The notes under the pieces are model-generated. The model saw nothing but the letters and a program-made list of their open reading frames with translations, was not told the DNA's origin and did not search any database. A DNA stretch of 44,677 nucleotides from an uncultured Actinomycetes bacterium (GTDB lineage Bacteria; Actinomycetota; Actinomycetes; Nanopelagicales; Nanopelagicaceae). Location of the stretch: positions 1 to 44,677 of the forward strand of contig CALEGP010000029.1 in the NCBI GenBank assembly GCA_937876245.1, written 5' to 3'. The position numbers were made by a program, and so were the translations under genes. Positions 16,952 through 26,282 of this stretch are shown here, piece by piece (positions within the stretch are counted from its first letter, which is position 1; every line of letters begins with the position of its first letter).

Positions 16952-17854
16952 CTAAAAGCCTTCCAAATCCAATTCGGCAAGCACGCCACGCAAGAATTCG
17001 ACGCTGGCCTTTGCTTCGGCAAATGGCCCTGCTCCTGTAATCGGTTCACTTGAAACAACATTGTCCTGTTCGAGAACGAACCATCCGTCGTATCCAGCCA
17101 TAACCAAGTTGCGAACAATGGATCTGATATCGGCATCGCCTTGCCCTAGAGGCGTATAAAGGCCTTTGGTTACGCCGTCGTAATAAGTAACTTCATGGTT
17201 TCGAACTTTGGCGGCCATCGAGTTATTCACATCCTTTAGATGTGAGTGAGCTACACGAGAGGCATGATCTTTTGAAAATGCTACAACGTCAGTCCCGCCA
17301 ATCATCATGTGACCGGTATCCAAGCAGAACGGAATTGTCGATCCATTAATCACTCGCATTACCTGCTCTGCGGTTTCGACCATAGTTCCTACATGTGGAT
17401 GCAATACTGATTGCACACCAATTTTGGCAGCTTCGGCCTGAATTCGATTTAAATTGTTGAATAAAATATCCCATTCACTCTCTGAGAGAACTGGGAGTTT
17501 TTCATCATATCCGGTGATACCAGAATTTGCCGCTAGGACTAAAGTCTTAGCACCAGCTGCGGCATAACCTTCTAATTCTTTTTGTACGCCAGGAATCGGA
17601 TCGTGATCAGCGCGATGCAAAATTACAGGAACAAAGCCGCCAACAGCAGTCATGTTATGTTCCTTAAGAATTGTTGCCTTAAGCTCCGGTTCCATCGGCA
17701 AGAAACCTTCTGGACCAAATTCAGTCGCGCTGAAACCTAATTCAGCCATCTCTTGCAGAACTCGAGCAGGAGACATTTGATGTCCCCAGCCGGGAACTTC
17801 ACAGACTCCCCACGAAATAGGTGCGGCTGCGATTTTTGCGCTTTTTGCGCTCAT
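16952..17854 (-). CDS. iolE: Inosose dehydratase-like TIM-barrel protein (IolE family)
   Basis: 300-residue xylose-isomerase-like TIM barrel. APISWGVCEVPGW at the N-terminus, LGFSATEFGPEGF, LHPHVGT, FCLDTGHMMIGG and AHSHLKDV carry the Glu, His and Asp residues expected for metal binding in IolE/IolI proteins. IolE dehydrates 2-keto-myo-inositol to 3D-(3,5/4)-trihydroxycyclohexane-1,2-dione, the substrate of IolD encoded in the same operon. IolI-type inosose isomerase is the main alternative because the two families share this fold. It overlaps the upstream gene by four bases and is last in an eight-gene operon. Confidence 0.82.
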   Translation of the reverse strand: MSAKSAKIAAAPISWGVCEVPGWGHQMSPARVLQEMAELGFSATEFGPEGFLPMEPELKATILKEHNMTAVGGFVPVILHRADHDPIPGVQKELEGYAAAGAKTLVLAANSGITGYDEKLPVLSESEWDILFNNLNRIQAEAAKIGVQSVLHPHVGTMVETAEQVMRVINGSTIPFCLDTGHMMIGGTDVVAFSKDHASRVAHSHLKDVNNSMAAKVRNHEVTYYDGVTKGLYTPLGQGDADIRSIVRNLVMAGYDGWFVLEQDNVVSSEPITGAGPFAEAKASVEFLRGVLAELDLEGF

Positions 17855-18825
17855 TTATTGCTCCTGTCATTTTGGATTTTTATGTTCTTCGGATTTGGAA
17901 TTGCTTCAAAGCTCTTTTCAATATTGAGGGTCAAAAGATCACGCACTCCTTGCGCCGCCATAGTAAGAGTTGCAAATGTCGCTTGCTTGCTAAGTCCCAT
18001 TACATGCGGAGTGAGAACAACATTTTCGTGATCAAAAAGCACATGGTGCTCTGGTGGTTCAGGATCAAAAACATCAAGCCCAACACCGCCAATTTTTCCA
18101 GAAACGAGCGCCGCAAAGGCCGCATCTAAATCGATTAAGGCGCCTCTCGAACAGTTAACCAGAATCACACCATCTTTCATTTGAGAAATTTGCTCTTCCC
18201 CAATCATTCCTCGCGTTTCTTCGCTCAGAGGCAAATGAAGAGTAATGACATTGGCTTTCGAGAGTAAATCTGTAAGTGAGCTCGCTTTAATTTCAGGCAC
18301 AATATTGGCATAGGGGTCAAAAGCTATAACTTTCATCCCGAAGCTTGTTGCGATCGCAGAGACTCGCACACCTATTCGGCCATACCCGATGATTCCCAAA
18401 GTTTGTTCTGCCAAATCTCCAACGGGATAACTTGTGCGCTCATTCCAATTACCATTGGCGACTAACTTAGTAAGGGGTCCGAGGCGCTTTGTTAGGTGCA
18501 AAATATGTGCGAACGCTCCCTCTGCCACCGCCATTGAATTACTGCCCGGCGTAGTTACTACCGGAATACCTCTCTCACTAGCGGCATCCAAATCAACCAA
18601 TTCAGTGCCGACTCCAGTGCGAGCGATAACTTTGAGATTTGGCATCGAATCAAAAACTGATTTATCAAATTTAAATGCTGCCCGAACAATCGCGCCCTGG
18701 GCAACCAATAAATCATCAGAGGTCGGATTCTCGATATAAATTAATTGGTCACCTAGAACTGGTGCCACGATTTCGCTGGAAACCGGACCTAAGCCAACAA
18801 CTTTTGGCAGTGCATTAGAATTCAT
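17851..18825 (-). CDS. D-isomer-specific 2-hydroxyacid dehydrogenase
   Basis: 324-residue NAD-dependent dehydrogenase of the phosphoglycerate/hydroxypyruvate/glyoxylate reductase superfamily. The nucleotide motif GYGRIGVRV is in the centre. The catalytic Arg is in NCSRGALI, the Glu in DVFDPEPPEHH and the His in TPHVMG. A longer reading frame exists upstream, but ATG 18825 overlaps the previous gene's stop as TAATG and gives the normal family start. In this operon it may reduce the 2-oxoacid product of the neighbouring aldolase or tartronate-type intermediates; that is inference. Confidence 0.88.
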   Translation of the reverse strand: MNSNALPKVVGLGPVSSEIVAPVLGDQLIYIENPTSDDLLVAQGAIVRAAFKFDKSVFDSMPNLKVIARTGVGTELVDLDAASERGIPVVTTPGSNSMAVAEGAFAHILHLTKRLGPLTKLVANGNWNERTSYPVGDLAEQTLGIIGYGRIGVRVSAIATSFGMKVIAFDPYANIVPEIKASSLTDLLSKANVITLHLPLSEETRGMIGEEQISQMKDGVILVNCSRGALIDLDAAFAALVSGKIGGVGLDVFDPEPPEHHVLFDHENVVLTPHVMGLSKQATFATLTMAAQGVRDLLTLNIEKSFEAIPNPKNIKIQNDRSNK

Positions 18826-20045
18826 TATTTTGAGATCGCCGCTGTTGTTCCAATTACCGGGCTTATTGCAACCCACTTCTTAGATTCTGCCGACTGCTCA
18901 ATGGCTGATACAACCCTTGCCGCAGAAACTGCGTCATGAATATTTGAGTTCTTTGCAGCTCCACCAAAGTATGCTTCCAAGAATTTTCGCGCCTCCACAA
19001 TTTTCAAATCGTCATAACCCATCGAGGTTCCGGCACCAGGCTGAAAACTTCCGAAATCTCCAAAACTTGGCGAGGCCATAACCCTTTGGTATCCGATGTG
19101 CTCACCTTTGCGCCCGATGGCAATTTCAATTTCGTTCATTCGTTCAAAATCCCATTTAAGCGAGCCTTCAGTACCGTAAATTTCGAAGGTGTAACTTGCC
19201 CGAGGTCCGACCGCAACTCTCGAAGCTTCTATTGTTCCAACCGCACCGGCAGCAATTGCGCTATCTGCAAAGCGAATTAGGGCTCCGGCATAGTCCTCGT
19301 TCTCGACAGGTTCTAATTTTCCGCCTTCAATGACTGCGAAGTGAGTGCCTGTGCCCATCTCAAGAACTGGACGTTCGGTAATAATAGTTTTGGTTATGCC
19401 GCTGACCTCTTCTATCGGTCCAACCAAATATTGAACTAGATCAGCAAGGTGACCCATTAAATCTCCGAGTACGCCGCTTCCCGCAAATTTACGAATAAAC
19501 CGCCACGAGAGTGCACCATTTGGCTCGGCCGAATAATCTGCAAAAAAAGTTCCGCGAATATTAGTTATGCGGCCCAGCGCGCCACTTTCAATCAGCTCCT
19601 TGGCATGCTCAACCGCTGGTGCATTTCGATAGTTAAATCCAATGGTCGTAGTCACTCCGGCAGCAATCGCTGCAGCTTCAACCGCCTCAGTTTCACTAGC
19701 GCCTCGCCCAACTGGTTTCTCAATCCAAAACGATTTGCCAGCTTTAGCAGCTGCGATTCCGATTTCGGCGTGCAAAAAATTTGGCGCACAAATAGACACA
19801 ACATCAACATCTGGATGTGCCAATACTTCTCGGTAATCCAGCGTTGAACTTTCAAAACCTAGAACGTCCACCGCATAATCCGCCCGCTCTTGCACATTAT
19901 CTGCCGCAATTATCAAACGCGGCTTTATTCCTAATTCTGGGTAGACAATTGGAAGAGATTGATAGGCACGAGAATGAACTTTGCCCATCCAGCCAACACT
20001 AATCAGGCCGATGCCCACCGTACGATTCGGAATAGCTGTAGACAT
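18825..20045 (-). CDS. Gfo/Idh/MocA-family oxidoreductase
   Basis: 406-residue member, longer than IolG. VGWMGKVHSRAY marks the N-terminal Rossmann fold, WIEKP the catalytic lysine, and GDLMGHLADL the Asp-x3-His active-site motif. The region GTIEASRVAVGPR is common in a subgroup of myo-inositol or sugar oxidoreductases of about 390 residues. It lies between the aldolase (11-nt gap) and the 2-hydroxyacid dehydrogenase (1-nt overlap) in the minus-strand inositol operon. It could oxidise another inositol isomer or a glycoside; the substrate is unknown. Confidence 0.86.
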   Translation of the reverse strand: MSTAIPNRTVGIGLISVGWMGKVHSRAYQSLPIVYPELGIKPRLIIAADNVQERADYAVDVLGFESSTLDYREVLAHPDVDVVSICAPNFLHAEIGIAAAKAGKSFWIEKPVGRGASETEAVEAAAIAAGVTTTIGFNYRNAPAVEHAKELIESGALGRITNIRGTFFADYSAEPNGALSWRFIRKFAGSGVLGDLMGHLADLVQYLVGPIEEVSGITKTIITERPVLEMGTGTHFAVIEGGKLEPVENEDYAGALIRFADSAIAAGAVGTIEASRVAVGPRASYTFEIYGTEGSLKWDFERMNEIEIAIGRKGEHIGYQRVMASPSFGDFGSFQPGAGTSMGYDDLKIVEARKFLEAYFGGAAKNSNIHDAVSAARVVSAIEQSAESKKWVAISPVIGTTAAISK

Positions 20046-20056
20046 TCTTCACTTCC

Positions 20057-20797
20057 TCATTTCTTAAGTTGGTTCATGGTGCTAGTTATAGCGCCAGCAA
20101 GTAGCGTGGAATCAGATCCGATCGCAATAAATCTAAAACCCTGTTCTATGAATATTTCTGCCGCACTTGCATCGGCAGCGAGAATTCCAGCGACTTTATT
20201 ATTTGCCTGGGCAGCCGCAACCACTTTTCCTGTTGCCGCTAAGAATTTTGGGCTCTTAAAGTCACGTGGCACACCAAGAGCGAAACTTAAATCCAAGGGA
20301 CCAACAAACAGTAGGTCCACGCCTTGAATTTCAGCGATCTCATCCACGCTCTCCAGCGCTGTTAGCGTCTCTATCTGAATGATGCACGCTGCCTGAGATT
20401 TCTTGCCTAGGGCAGATAAGTCCCGCCCCCATTTCGCCGATCTGTTGTACGTTGCAACTCCGCGATCACCCATTGGCGGATAGCTCATATGTTTGATGAC
20501 TTCATGGACTTGCGCCACATTTTCAATTCTTGGAACCATTACGCCCGATACCCCGGCGTCAAGCGCCCTGCCGATGCGAATGCGTTCGCCAGATTCAACT
20601 CGAACGAGCGTTGGAATTTTATAGGCCATGCCAGCAACAACTGTTGGACCGATCAAATCTTCACCGACCCCGCCATGTTCAAGGTCAAGCAAGACCCAAT
20701 CAGCTCCAGCTACGGCAGCAATTTCGGCAGCCATAACAGAGCCCATTCCAAGAAAAGTCCCAATAGTTAATTTGTTTGGATCGATAAAGTCATTCAT
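20057..20797 (-). CDS. HpcH/HpaI-family aldolase
   Basis: 246-residue class II pyruvate aldolase of the HpaI/GarL type. LLDLEHGG carries the active-site His, VRVESGERIRIGRALDAG the phosphate/pyruvate-side Arg, IIQIET the metal Glu, and FVGPLDLSFALG the metal Asp. These enzymes cleave 2-keto-3-deoxy sugar acids or 4-hydroxy-2-oxo acids to pyruvate plus an aldehyde. ATG 20797 overlaps the iolD stop as TAATG and is preferred to an upstream in-frame ATG at 20809. It probably serves a sugar-acid branch co-regulated with inositol use. It is not the usual IolJ aldolase. Confidence 0.85.
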   Translation of the reverse strand: MNDFIDPNKLTIGTFLGMGSVMAAEIAAVAGADWVLLDLEHGGVGEDLIGPTVVAGMAYKIPTLVRVESGERIRIGRALDAGVSGVMVPRIENVAQVHEVIKHMSYPPMGDRGVATYNRSAKWGRDLSALGKKSQAACIIQIETLTALESVDEIAEIQGVDLLFVGPLDLSFALGVPRDFKSPKFLAATGKVVAAAQANNKVAGILAADASAAEIFIEQGFRFIAIGSDSTLLAGAITSTMNQLKK

Positions 20798-22761
20798 TAA
20801 GCATGCCACCTCTGCGCAGCTAAGCCCTCTTCATATTCTTTCCGAATAGCAGCAACCCAAGGTTGGGTAGAAACTTCCGCTGGTGCAACATCCCACCAAA
20901 CATTTGAAGCTGGCAAGTTAGCGTGTTGAATTGTCGGTACAACGATTACTACTGGTCCGCTCATTTTGCGGGCCCCAGCAAGTGCACTTCGAATTTCCGA
21001 TGGGGTAGTGGCATAAAATGCTTTAGCTCCCATTCCCTCCGCCATCTTGATTAAATCAATATCCAAATATTCGCCTTCAAGCCTTGGCGCTCTACCTTCG
21101 ACTTCGCCTGCTTCAACTACAGAAGGACCATCTTGGCGATACCTAAATTCATTTCCGAAATCATGGCCAACCCGCCACATCTGAAGTCGACGAATGACCT
21201 GATAGCCATGGTTTTCTGAAACCACCACTGTCATATTTATTGCTTCTTGAGCTGCTGTTACTAATTCCGTCGGCGCCATCAGGAAGGTTCCATCCCCTAT
21301 GAAAACTAGTACGCGCTTTGATTGATCTGGTGTCGCAAGGCGGACTCCGATGCCAGCAGGAATTTCATAGCCCATGCAGGAAAATCCGAATTCTAGGTGG
21401 GCAAACTTTCCCTGCGTTGCATCCCATGCTTTTTGAATATCTCCCGGTGCGCCTCCGGCTGCGGCAATAATCACATCACCAGATTTTGCACTTTCATTCA
21501 TAAGCCCAATTAGTTGGCCTTGAGTTATTACCGCATTTGTATCTGGTGAGTCAGGCAGTGTTTTCTTATCAAATACTGTGTCGGGATTAATTGCCTCAGC
21601 AAGTTGTTTTGCCCAAGTATTGACCCCACTCTTAATCTTCCCCGCCCATTGCGATGAAATCTTGTAACCGCTTACGGCTTGGGCAAGGGCAATTAGCGAA
21701 AGTCGTGCATCACCAAGAATTGCCACCGCTCCTTGCTTAATTGCATCGTGCTCGGCAATATTTATCGATGCGAATTTAACATCTGGATTTTGAAACATGG
21801 ATTGGGACCCTGTCGCAAAATCAGTCAATCGAGTACCAATTGCCAGAATTAGGTCAGCTTCTGCGACTAATTTATTGGTTTCAGGTGAGCCCTCGAGCCC
21901 AAGGCCCATTAGGTGCCATTCACCAGCGCTCTGTATTGCACCCTTGCCGCCAAATGTTTCGGCAACCGGAATACCTGTTGCATTAGCAAACGCTTCAAGT
22001 TGCACGGTTGCTTGCGAATAAATAACACCGCCGCCAGCAATTATTACTGGCTTTTTGGCCTCCTTGATTAAAGTTGCAACCTGGCCAATATCTTCTCGGT
22101 CAGGAATTGGGCGCCTGATCTTCCAAACTCGCTCAGCGAAAAACTCTTTTGGGAAATCAAATGCATGCGATTGAATATCCTGAGGCAACGCTAAAACAAC
22201 TGCACCAGTTTCAACCGGGTTAGCCAAGACACGGAATGCACTTGGCAGAGAATAAAGCAATTGTTCTGGTCTAGTTATTCGATCGAAGAATTTTGCCATC
22301 GGACGAAAAGCATCATTAACTGAAATGTCAGGACCAAGTGGATGTTCTAATTGTTGTAGCACAGGTCCTTGGCGGCGAGTTGTGTATGAGTCACCAGGGA
22401 TCAATAAAACTGGAAGATGATTTACTGTCGCCAATCCAGCTGGTGTCACCATATTGAGTGCACCGGGCCCGATAGAAGCGGTAACAGCGAAGGTTTGTGT
22501 TCGATTAGTTGCTTTCGCAAAACCGATCGCGGCATGAGTTAATCCTTGTTCATTTCTGCCCTGGACAAAGGGAAGTATGTCGTTGTATTGATCTAGGGCT
22601 TGTCCAAGTCCAGCTACATTTCCATGACCAAAGATTCCCATAGCAGCTGGAATAAAGCGACGCTTAACTCCATCCGCGAGCGTGTATTGCGCAGCGATGA
22701 AACGCACGACTGCTTGACCAACTGTTAAACGTTCAGTCGCTCCATAATTTGGCTTTGTCAT
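20797..22761 (-). CDS. iolD: 3D-(3,5/4)-trihydroxycyclohexane-1,2-dione hydrolase
   Basis: 654-residue thiamine-diphosphate enzyme that opens the inositol ring to 5-deoxy-glucuronate. The N-terminal pyrimidine-binding domain has GIFGHGNVAGLGQAL, an IolD hallmark, a central nucleotide-like domain follows, and the C-terminal ThDP motif is GDGTFLMAPTE to ENHGYQ near residue 490-515. Length matches IolD, which is longer than acetolactate synthases. A 18-nt gap with a GGAAAAGGAATAGGAAAA purine-rich stretch lies before its ATG. Its presence makes inositol catabolism the firm core function of this region. Confidence 0.95.
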   Translation of the reverse strand: MTKPNYGATERLTVGQAVVRFIAAQYTLADGVKRRFIPAAMGIFGHGNVAGLGQALDQYNDILPFVQGRNEQGLTHAAIGFAKATNRTQTFAVTASIGPGALNMVTPAGLATVNHLPVLLIPGDSYTTRRQGPVLQQLEHPLGPDISVNDAFRPMAKFFDRITRPEQLLYSLPSAFRVLANPVETGAVVLALPQDIQSHAFDFPKEFFAERVWKIRRPIPDREDIGQVATLIKEAKKPVIIAGGGVIYSQATVQLEAFANATGIPVAETFGGKGAIQSAGEWHLMGLGLEGSPETNKLVAEADLILAIGTRLTDFATGSQSMFQNPDVKFASINIAEHDAIKQGAVAILGDARLSLIALAQAVSGYKISSQWAGKIKSGVNTWAKQLAEAINPDTVFDKKTLPDSPDTNAVITQGQLIGLMNESAKSGDVIIAAAGGAPGDIQKAWDATQGKFAHLEFGFSCMGYEIPAGIGVRLATPDQSKRVLVFIGDGTFLMAPTELVTAAQEAINMTVVVSENHGYQVIRRLQMWRVGHDFGNEFRYRQDGPSVVEAGEVEGRAPRLEGEYLDIDLIKMAEGMGAKAFYATTPSEIRSALAGARKMSGPVVIVVPTIQHANLPASNVWWDVAPAEVSTQPWVAAIRKEYEEGLAAQRWHA

Positions 22762-22779
22762 TTTCCTATTCCTTTTCCC

Positions 22780-24168
22780 TTACCAGCTTCGTCCGTGAAG
22801 GATGATGGTTTTCTCTTCAGTCATTTCAGCTACCGTTGAACGAACTCCCTCTTTGCCCACGCCACTTGATTTAAGTCCACCATATGGCATCAAATCCGCG
22901 CGCCAAAGGGGCGTCCAGTTGATATGAATTATTCCGGCATCAATCTCCCGTGCTGACTGAATTGCCAGATCTACATTCTTTGTAAATACGCCCGCACCAA
23001 GCCCATAGATAGTGCTATTTGCCAGTTTTATGGCCTCCTTGATCCCACTTGCAGAACTCACTGCGATCGCCGGGCCAAATAATTCATCCTGAGCAAAAGC
23101 CGACGCTGGATCGACGCCGCAAACTATTGCCGGTTGGATTACCGCGCCATCTCGCGAACCACCCGTTAGGAGAGTTGCTCCATCACTAACAGCTTGCGAG
23201 ATCGATTTTTCTACTCGAATCGCCTCGTTCTCGCTAATTAAAGTTCCTACTTTATTCTCTAAATCTTTTGGATTGCCTACTTTGATTGCTTCCACTTTTG
23301 GCTTGAGCGCATCTAAAAAGTTTCCCATGATGCTCTCGTCGACTATTACCCGTTGAACCGAAATGCAAACCTGACCAGCATTGATATAGCCTCCCAGCGC
23401 AATCGCATCAGTTGCATATTCAATATCGGCATCATTCATAACAATGACGGGACAAGATGATCCAAGCTCTAAAGACAATTTTTTTATACCTGCAACGCCC
23501 GAAATGTGGGTTCCTGTTTTAGTTGATCCAGTAAATGAGATTTTTCGAACTCTCGAATCTTTAACGAGCGCATCACCCAAAGTTGCACCAGAGCCCGTGA
23601 TTACTTGTAATACTCCTTCCGGCAGCCCGGCATCAGAAAAACACTTCGCAAGCGCAATTGCCGTTAGTGGCGTTGATTGGGCTGGTTTCAATATAACGGA
23701 ATTTCCAACCGCTAAAGCGGGGGCGATTTTATGGAGAACTAATAGCGCTGGATAATTAAATGGACTTATCGCTACAACCACACCAACTGGCTGGCGAAGT
23801 GTGAAGCCAATTTTTTCAAGACCAGTACCTTTATTGGCATCTAGCGGCAAAGTTGCGCCATAGAGTTGCGATCCCTCAAAAGCTGCCAGGCGAATTATTT
23901 CGCCACTTCGTGATGCCTCACCACGCGCCTCCAACAAACTCTTGCCATTCTCGCCCGAAATAATATGTGCAATCTCCTCACTTCTTTCATCGGCCAATTC
24001 AGCAGCCTTAAGGAGGATGGCGCAACGAATATGTGCTGGCGTATGCCGCCAAAGGTCGGCGCCCAATTCTGACTGTGTGATGGCCCTGTCCACATCTGGG
24101 ACTGTTGAAACTGGCGCTTGCCCAACAATGGCGCCATCAAATGGCGACTTAATGTCCTCTAGTTTCAT
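22780..24168 (-). CDS. NAD(P)-dependent aldehyde dehydrogenase
   Basis: 462-residue ALDH. Catalytic residues are visible: Asn138 in SPFNYP, Lys161 in LKPAQST, Glu234 in LELGSS and Cys268 in NAGQVCISVQR. GQVCISVQR is seen in glyceraldehyde, lactaldehyde and phosphonoacetaldehyde dehydrogenase groups. It is not the GQRCMA pattern of CoA-acylating methylmalonate semialdehyde dehydrogenase (IolA). The gene overlaps the LacI regulator by four bases. It may oxidise malonate semialdehyde from inositol or the aldehyde released by the HpcH-type aldolase. I cannot choose between these. Confidence 0.85.
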   Translation of the reverse strand: MKLEDIKSPFDGAIVGQAPVSTVPDVDRAITQSELGADLWRHTPAHIRCAILLKAAELADERSEEIAHIISGENGKSLLEARGEASRSGEIIRLAAFEGSQLYGATLPLDANKGTGLEKIGFTLRQPVGVVVAISPFNYPALLVLHKIAPALAVGNSVILKPAQSTPLTAIALAKCFSDAGLPEGVLQVITGSGATLGDALVKDSRVRKISFTGSTKTGTHISGVAGIKKLSLELGSSCPVIVMNDADIEYATDAIALGGYINAGQVCISVQRVIVDESIMGNFLDALKPKVEAIKVGNPKDLENKVGTLISENEAIRVEKSISQAVSDGATLLTGGSRDGAVIQPAIVCGVDPASAFAQDELFGPAIAVSSASGIKEAIKLANSTIYGLGAGVFTKNVDLAIQSAREIDAGIIHINWTPLWRADLMPYGGLKSSGVGKEGVRSTVAEMTEEKTIILHGRSW

Positions 24169-25199
24169 TTCTTTGTTTTCTCCTTAACTAAAGCTTTTGA
24201 TGAATTCCTAATTACCAATTTTGGCTCAAGCAAAAATGTTCTCCCTTTATTAGCCATATCCGTTGATTTATCAACTAACAGCTTTGCGGATTTCAGGGCA
24301 ATTTCAGTATTTCCTGGGTCAATTGAAGTCAGTGAAATCTGCTTAAGATCGGCGAGGAAAGTATTGTCATATCCAACTATCGCGACATCGTTGCCTGCTG
24401 CTCCCTGCGCCCCAATCGCAAGAAGATCATTGAAGGCAGTGATCGCCGTTGGCGCACCCTTCGGTCTCAATATTTGTGTCGCCATTTCGAAACCTGCGCT
24501 TTCAGTCGCATTCTCCACGAATTCAATTTGAATATTCTTCGCTAGGCCATTTTCTTTCATAGCTAATTCGTAAGCTTCGCGTCTGCTCTTCGCAACTAGT
24601 CCCTCGCTGACAGATATATGTGCAATTTTGTGATGACCCTTCGCCACTAGATGATCAATGAGCAATCTCATTCCGATATCATCGTTAGAGCGAACCGTCG
24701 TTGCTCTTGGCAGGCCATCTGGGATTGCGCTTGCCACAACGATGGGAACACTTTCTGGCAGCGCCGATAGCTGATGAATTTCAGGTATGGACCCCACTAC
24801 AAGAAGACTTTTTGGCCGAAGATCAATCAGAGCGCTTACTGTTCTAGAGTCGAGAATTTGTTCTCCAGCAGCATTGGGTAACATGGCTGAAGTCATAAAA
24901 CTATATTGCCCGGCAGCCTCAAGAGCGGACCGAACTTGATCAACAATTTGAGCGAAGAGCGGGTTGTGCAAATCCGCAACTAAGATCCCAATAAAGGTTC
25001 CAGAGTCTGCTGCCAAAGATCTGGCTATAAAATTCGGCGAAAATCCCAACTCACCAGCTGCCTTTAGGACCAATTCTTTTCGATGTTCACTAACCGAGTG
25101 CGGCGCAGAATAGACCAAAGAAACCAAGGATTTTGAGACTCCAGCCTTGGCTGCGACATCGCGGATAGTTGGACGTTTGACTGTTGAAGTATTTCTCAT
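24165..25199 (-). CDS. LacI-family transcriptional regulator
   Basis: 344-residue repressor-type protein. The N-terminal helix-turn-helix (about residues 8-55) reads TIRDVAAKAGVSKSLVSLVY, with a hinge helix region ending NFIARSLA. A periplasmic-binding-like ligand domain follows. It is embedded in the inositol operon (4-nt overlaps on both sides), so it is probably its own regulator. A palindrome TTGGA-CCGC-TCCAA upstream of the operon has the central CG typical of LacI-family operators. The inducer is presumably inositol or an early intermediate; this is inference. Confidence 0.93.
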   Translation of the reverse strand: MRNTSTVKRPTIRDVAAKAGVSKSLVSLVYSAPHSVSEHRKELVLKAAGELGFSPNFIARSLAADSGTFIGILVADLHNPLFAQIVDQVRSALEAAGQYSFMTSAMLPNAAGEQILDSRTVSALIDLRPKSLLVVGSIPEIHQLSALPESVPIVVASAIPDGLPRATTVRSNDDIGMRLLIDHLVAKGHHKIAHISVSEGLVAKSRREAYELAMKENGLAKNIQIEFVENATESAGFEMATQILRPKGAPTAITAFNDLLAIGAQGAAGNDVAIVGYDNTFLADLKQISLTSIDPGNTEIALKSAKLLVDKSTDMANKGRTFLLEPKLVIRNSSKALVKEKTKK

Positions 25200-26167
25200 G
25201 CAACTGCCTCGGGCGTGGTAATCGCGGTAATTTTCCCAGTATCTATTTCCCTCTTTAGCGCCAGCAATAAATCACGCAATGAAGTTGACCCAATGCCCAG
25301 TCTCTCCTTAGTCGCTAGATTAGAAAGCGAAGTGTCGCTTGGTACCTGACCAGGAAATTGATCAGCTAAAGGTGGCTCGGCTTCACGCAATAAAGTTTCA
25401 TCCAATTCAAATATTTTACAAATCAACCGCGCATAATCCATCCGACTGATTGCATCATCACCGACCAGATGAAATGTGCCCTGTGCTTTTCTGGAAATAA
25501 TACGCTCGATTTGCGCGCCAATTTCTGAAGCAAGTGAGGGCGCCGTAATTTTATTTACTAGATCACCACCAAATACGGTAAAAGTTTTATCGGCCTTTAG
25601 GTCAGCCACAAGAGCTGAAGCAAAATAACCGAAGCCCACATCTTGGGTTCTGGGACCAACTTCCAAAGTTTGATGAATTCCCATAACGCCATCAACTCGC
25701 GCAATAGTTCCAGTTTCTGGTGCAAGATCGCGAATAACCTGTTCGCCTAGTGATTTTAGAACTCCATAAAAATTTACCGGGTTTCCTGTATCAGTTTCTA
25801 GGACTAAATGACCCGTGCCATCCATAACCCATCCGGTTGAGATGTAAATTATCTGTGCGCCATTCTGATTTGCGGCATGTGTCACGCGTTGGGTAAGTCC
25901 CACAAATGAGTCATATGCAAATTGACGATTTTCCTGAAGCTTATTGAAATCATTTGCAATAGCTGCGTGCACGATGGCAGTACATCCCTTGGTCGCTTGC
26001 GAAATTGAGGAAGTACTAGAAAGATCCGTGATCGTGGTTTTCCAGGGTAGTGATTGGCGTGGCTCACTTCTGACTAACCCGATAACTTCATGTCCCGCAG
26101 CAAGCAACATATTGGCGATATTTCCGCCTACGAATCCATTGGATCCGGTTACTGCAACTCTGGACAT
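25196..26167 (-). CDS. NAD(P)-dependent epimerase/dehydratase-type SDR protein
   Basis: 323-residue extended short-chain dehydrogenase. The N-terminal TGSNGFVGGN is the glycine-rich cofactor motif, and YGVLKSLGEQ supplies the Tyr-x3-Lys catalytic pair near residue 134. The overall pattern resembles RmlD/GalE-like sugar-nucleotide reductases and epimerases, but no specific substrate motif is recognised. It is the first gene of the minus-strand inositol operon, with AGGAG upstream of its ATG, and overlaps the LacI gene by four bases. Possibly a sugar or sugar-lactone dehydrogenase in the same pathway. Confidence 0.82.
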   Translation of the reverse strand: MSRVAVTGSNGFVGGNIANMLLAAGHEVIGLVRSEPRQSLPWKTTITDLSSTSSISQATKGCTAIVHAAIANDFNKLQENRQFAYDSFVGLTQRVTHAANQNGAQIIYISTGWVMDGTGHLVLETDTGNPVNFYGVLKSLGEQVIRDLAPETGTIARVDGVMGIHQTLEVGPRTQDVGFGYFASALVADLKADKTFTVFGGDLVNKITAPSLASEIGAQIERIISRKAQGTFHLVGDDAISRMDYARLICKIFELDETLLREAEPPLADQFPGQVPSDTSLSNLATKERLGIGSTSLRDLLLALKREIDTGKITAITTPEAVA

Positions 26168-26210
26168 TTAAATAAACTCCTCTGGCTCCTATTGCCCTCC
26201 CCTGCTAAGG

Positions 26211-26224
26211 TTGGACCGCTCCAA
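26211..26224. promoter_or_regulatory. Candidate LacI-family operator in the divergent iol promoter region
   Basis: TTGGA-CCGC-TCCAA: two perfect 5-bp inverted arms around a four-base centre containing CG. It sits between the divergently transcribed SDR-LacI-iolD operon and iolC operon. It could allow the LacI protein encoded in the operon to control both directions. Confidence 0.5.
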
Positions 26225-26282
26225 AACAATAGTGCTTATTCCCAATTCGTTCAATACCGCAAAATGATAGAAAGATAGGTCC

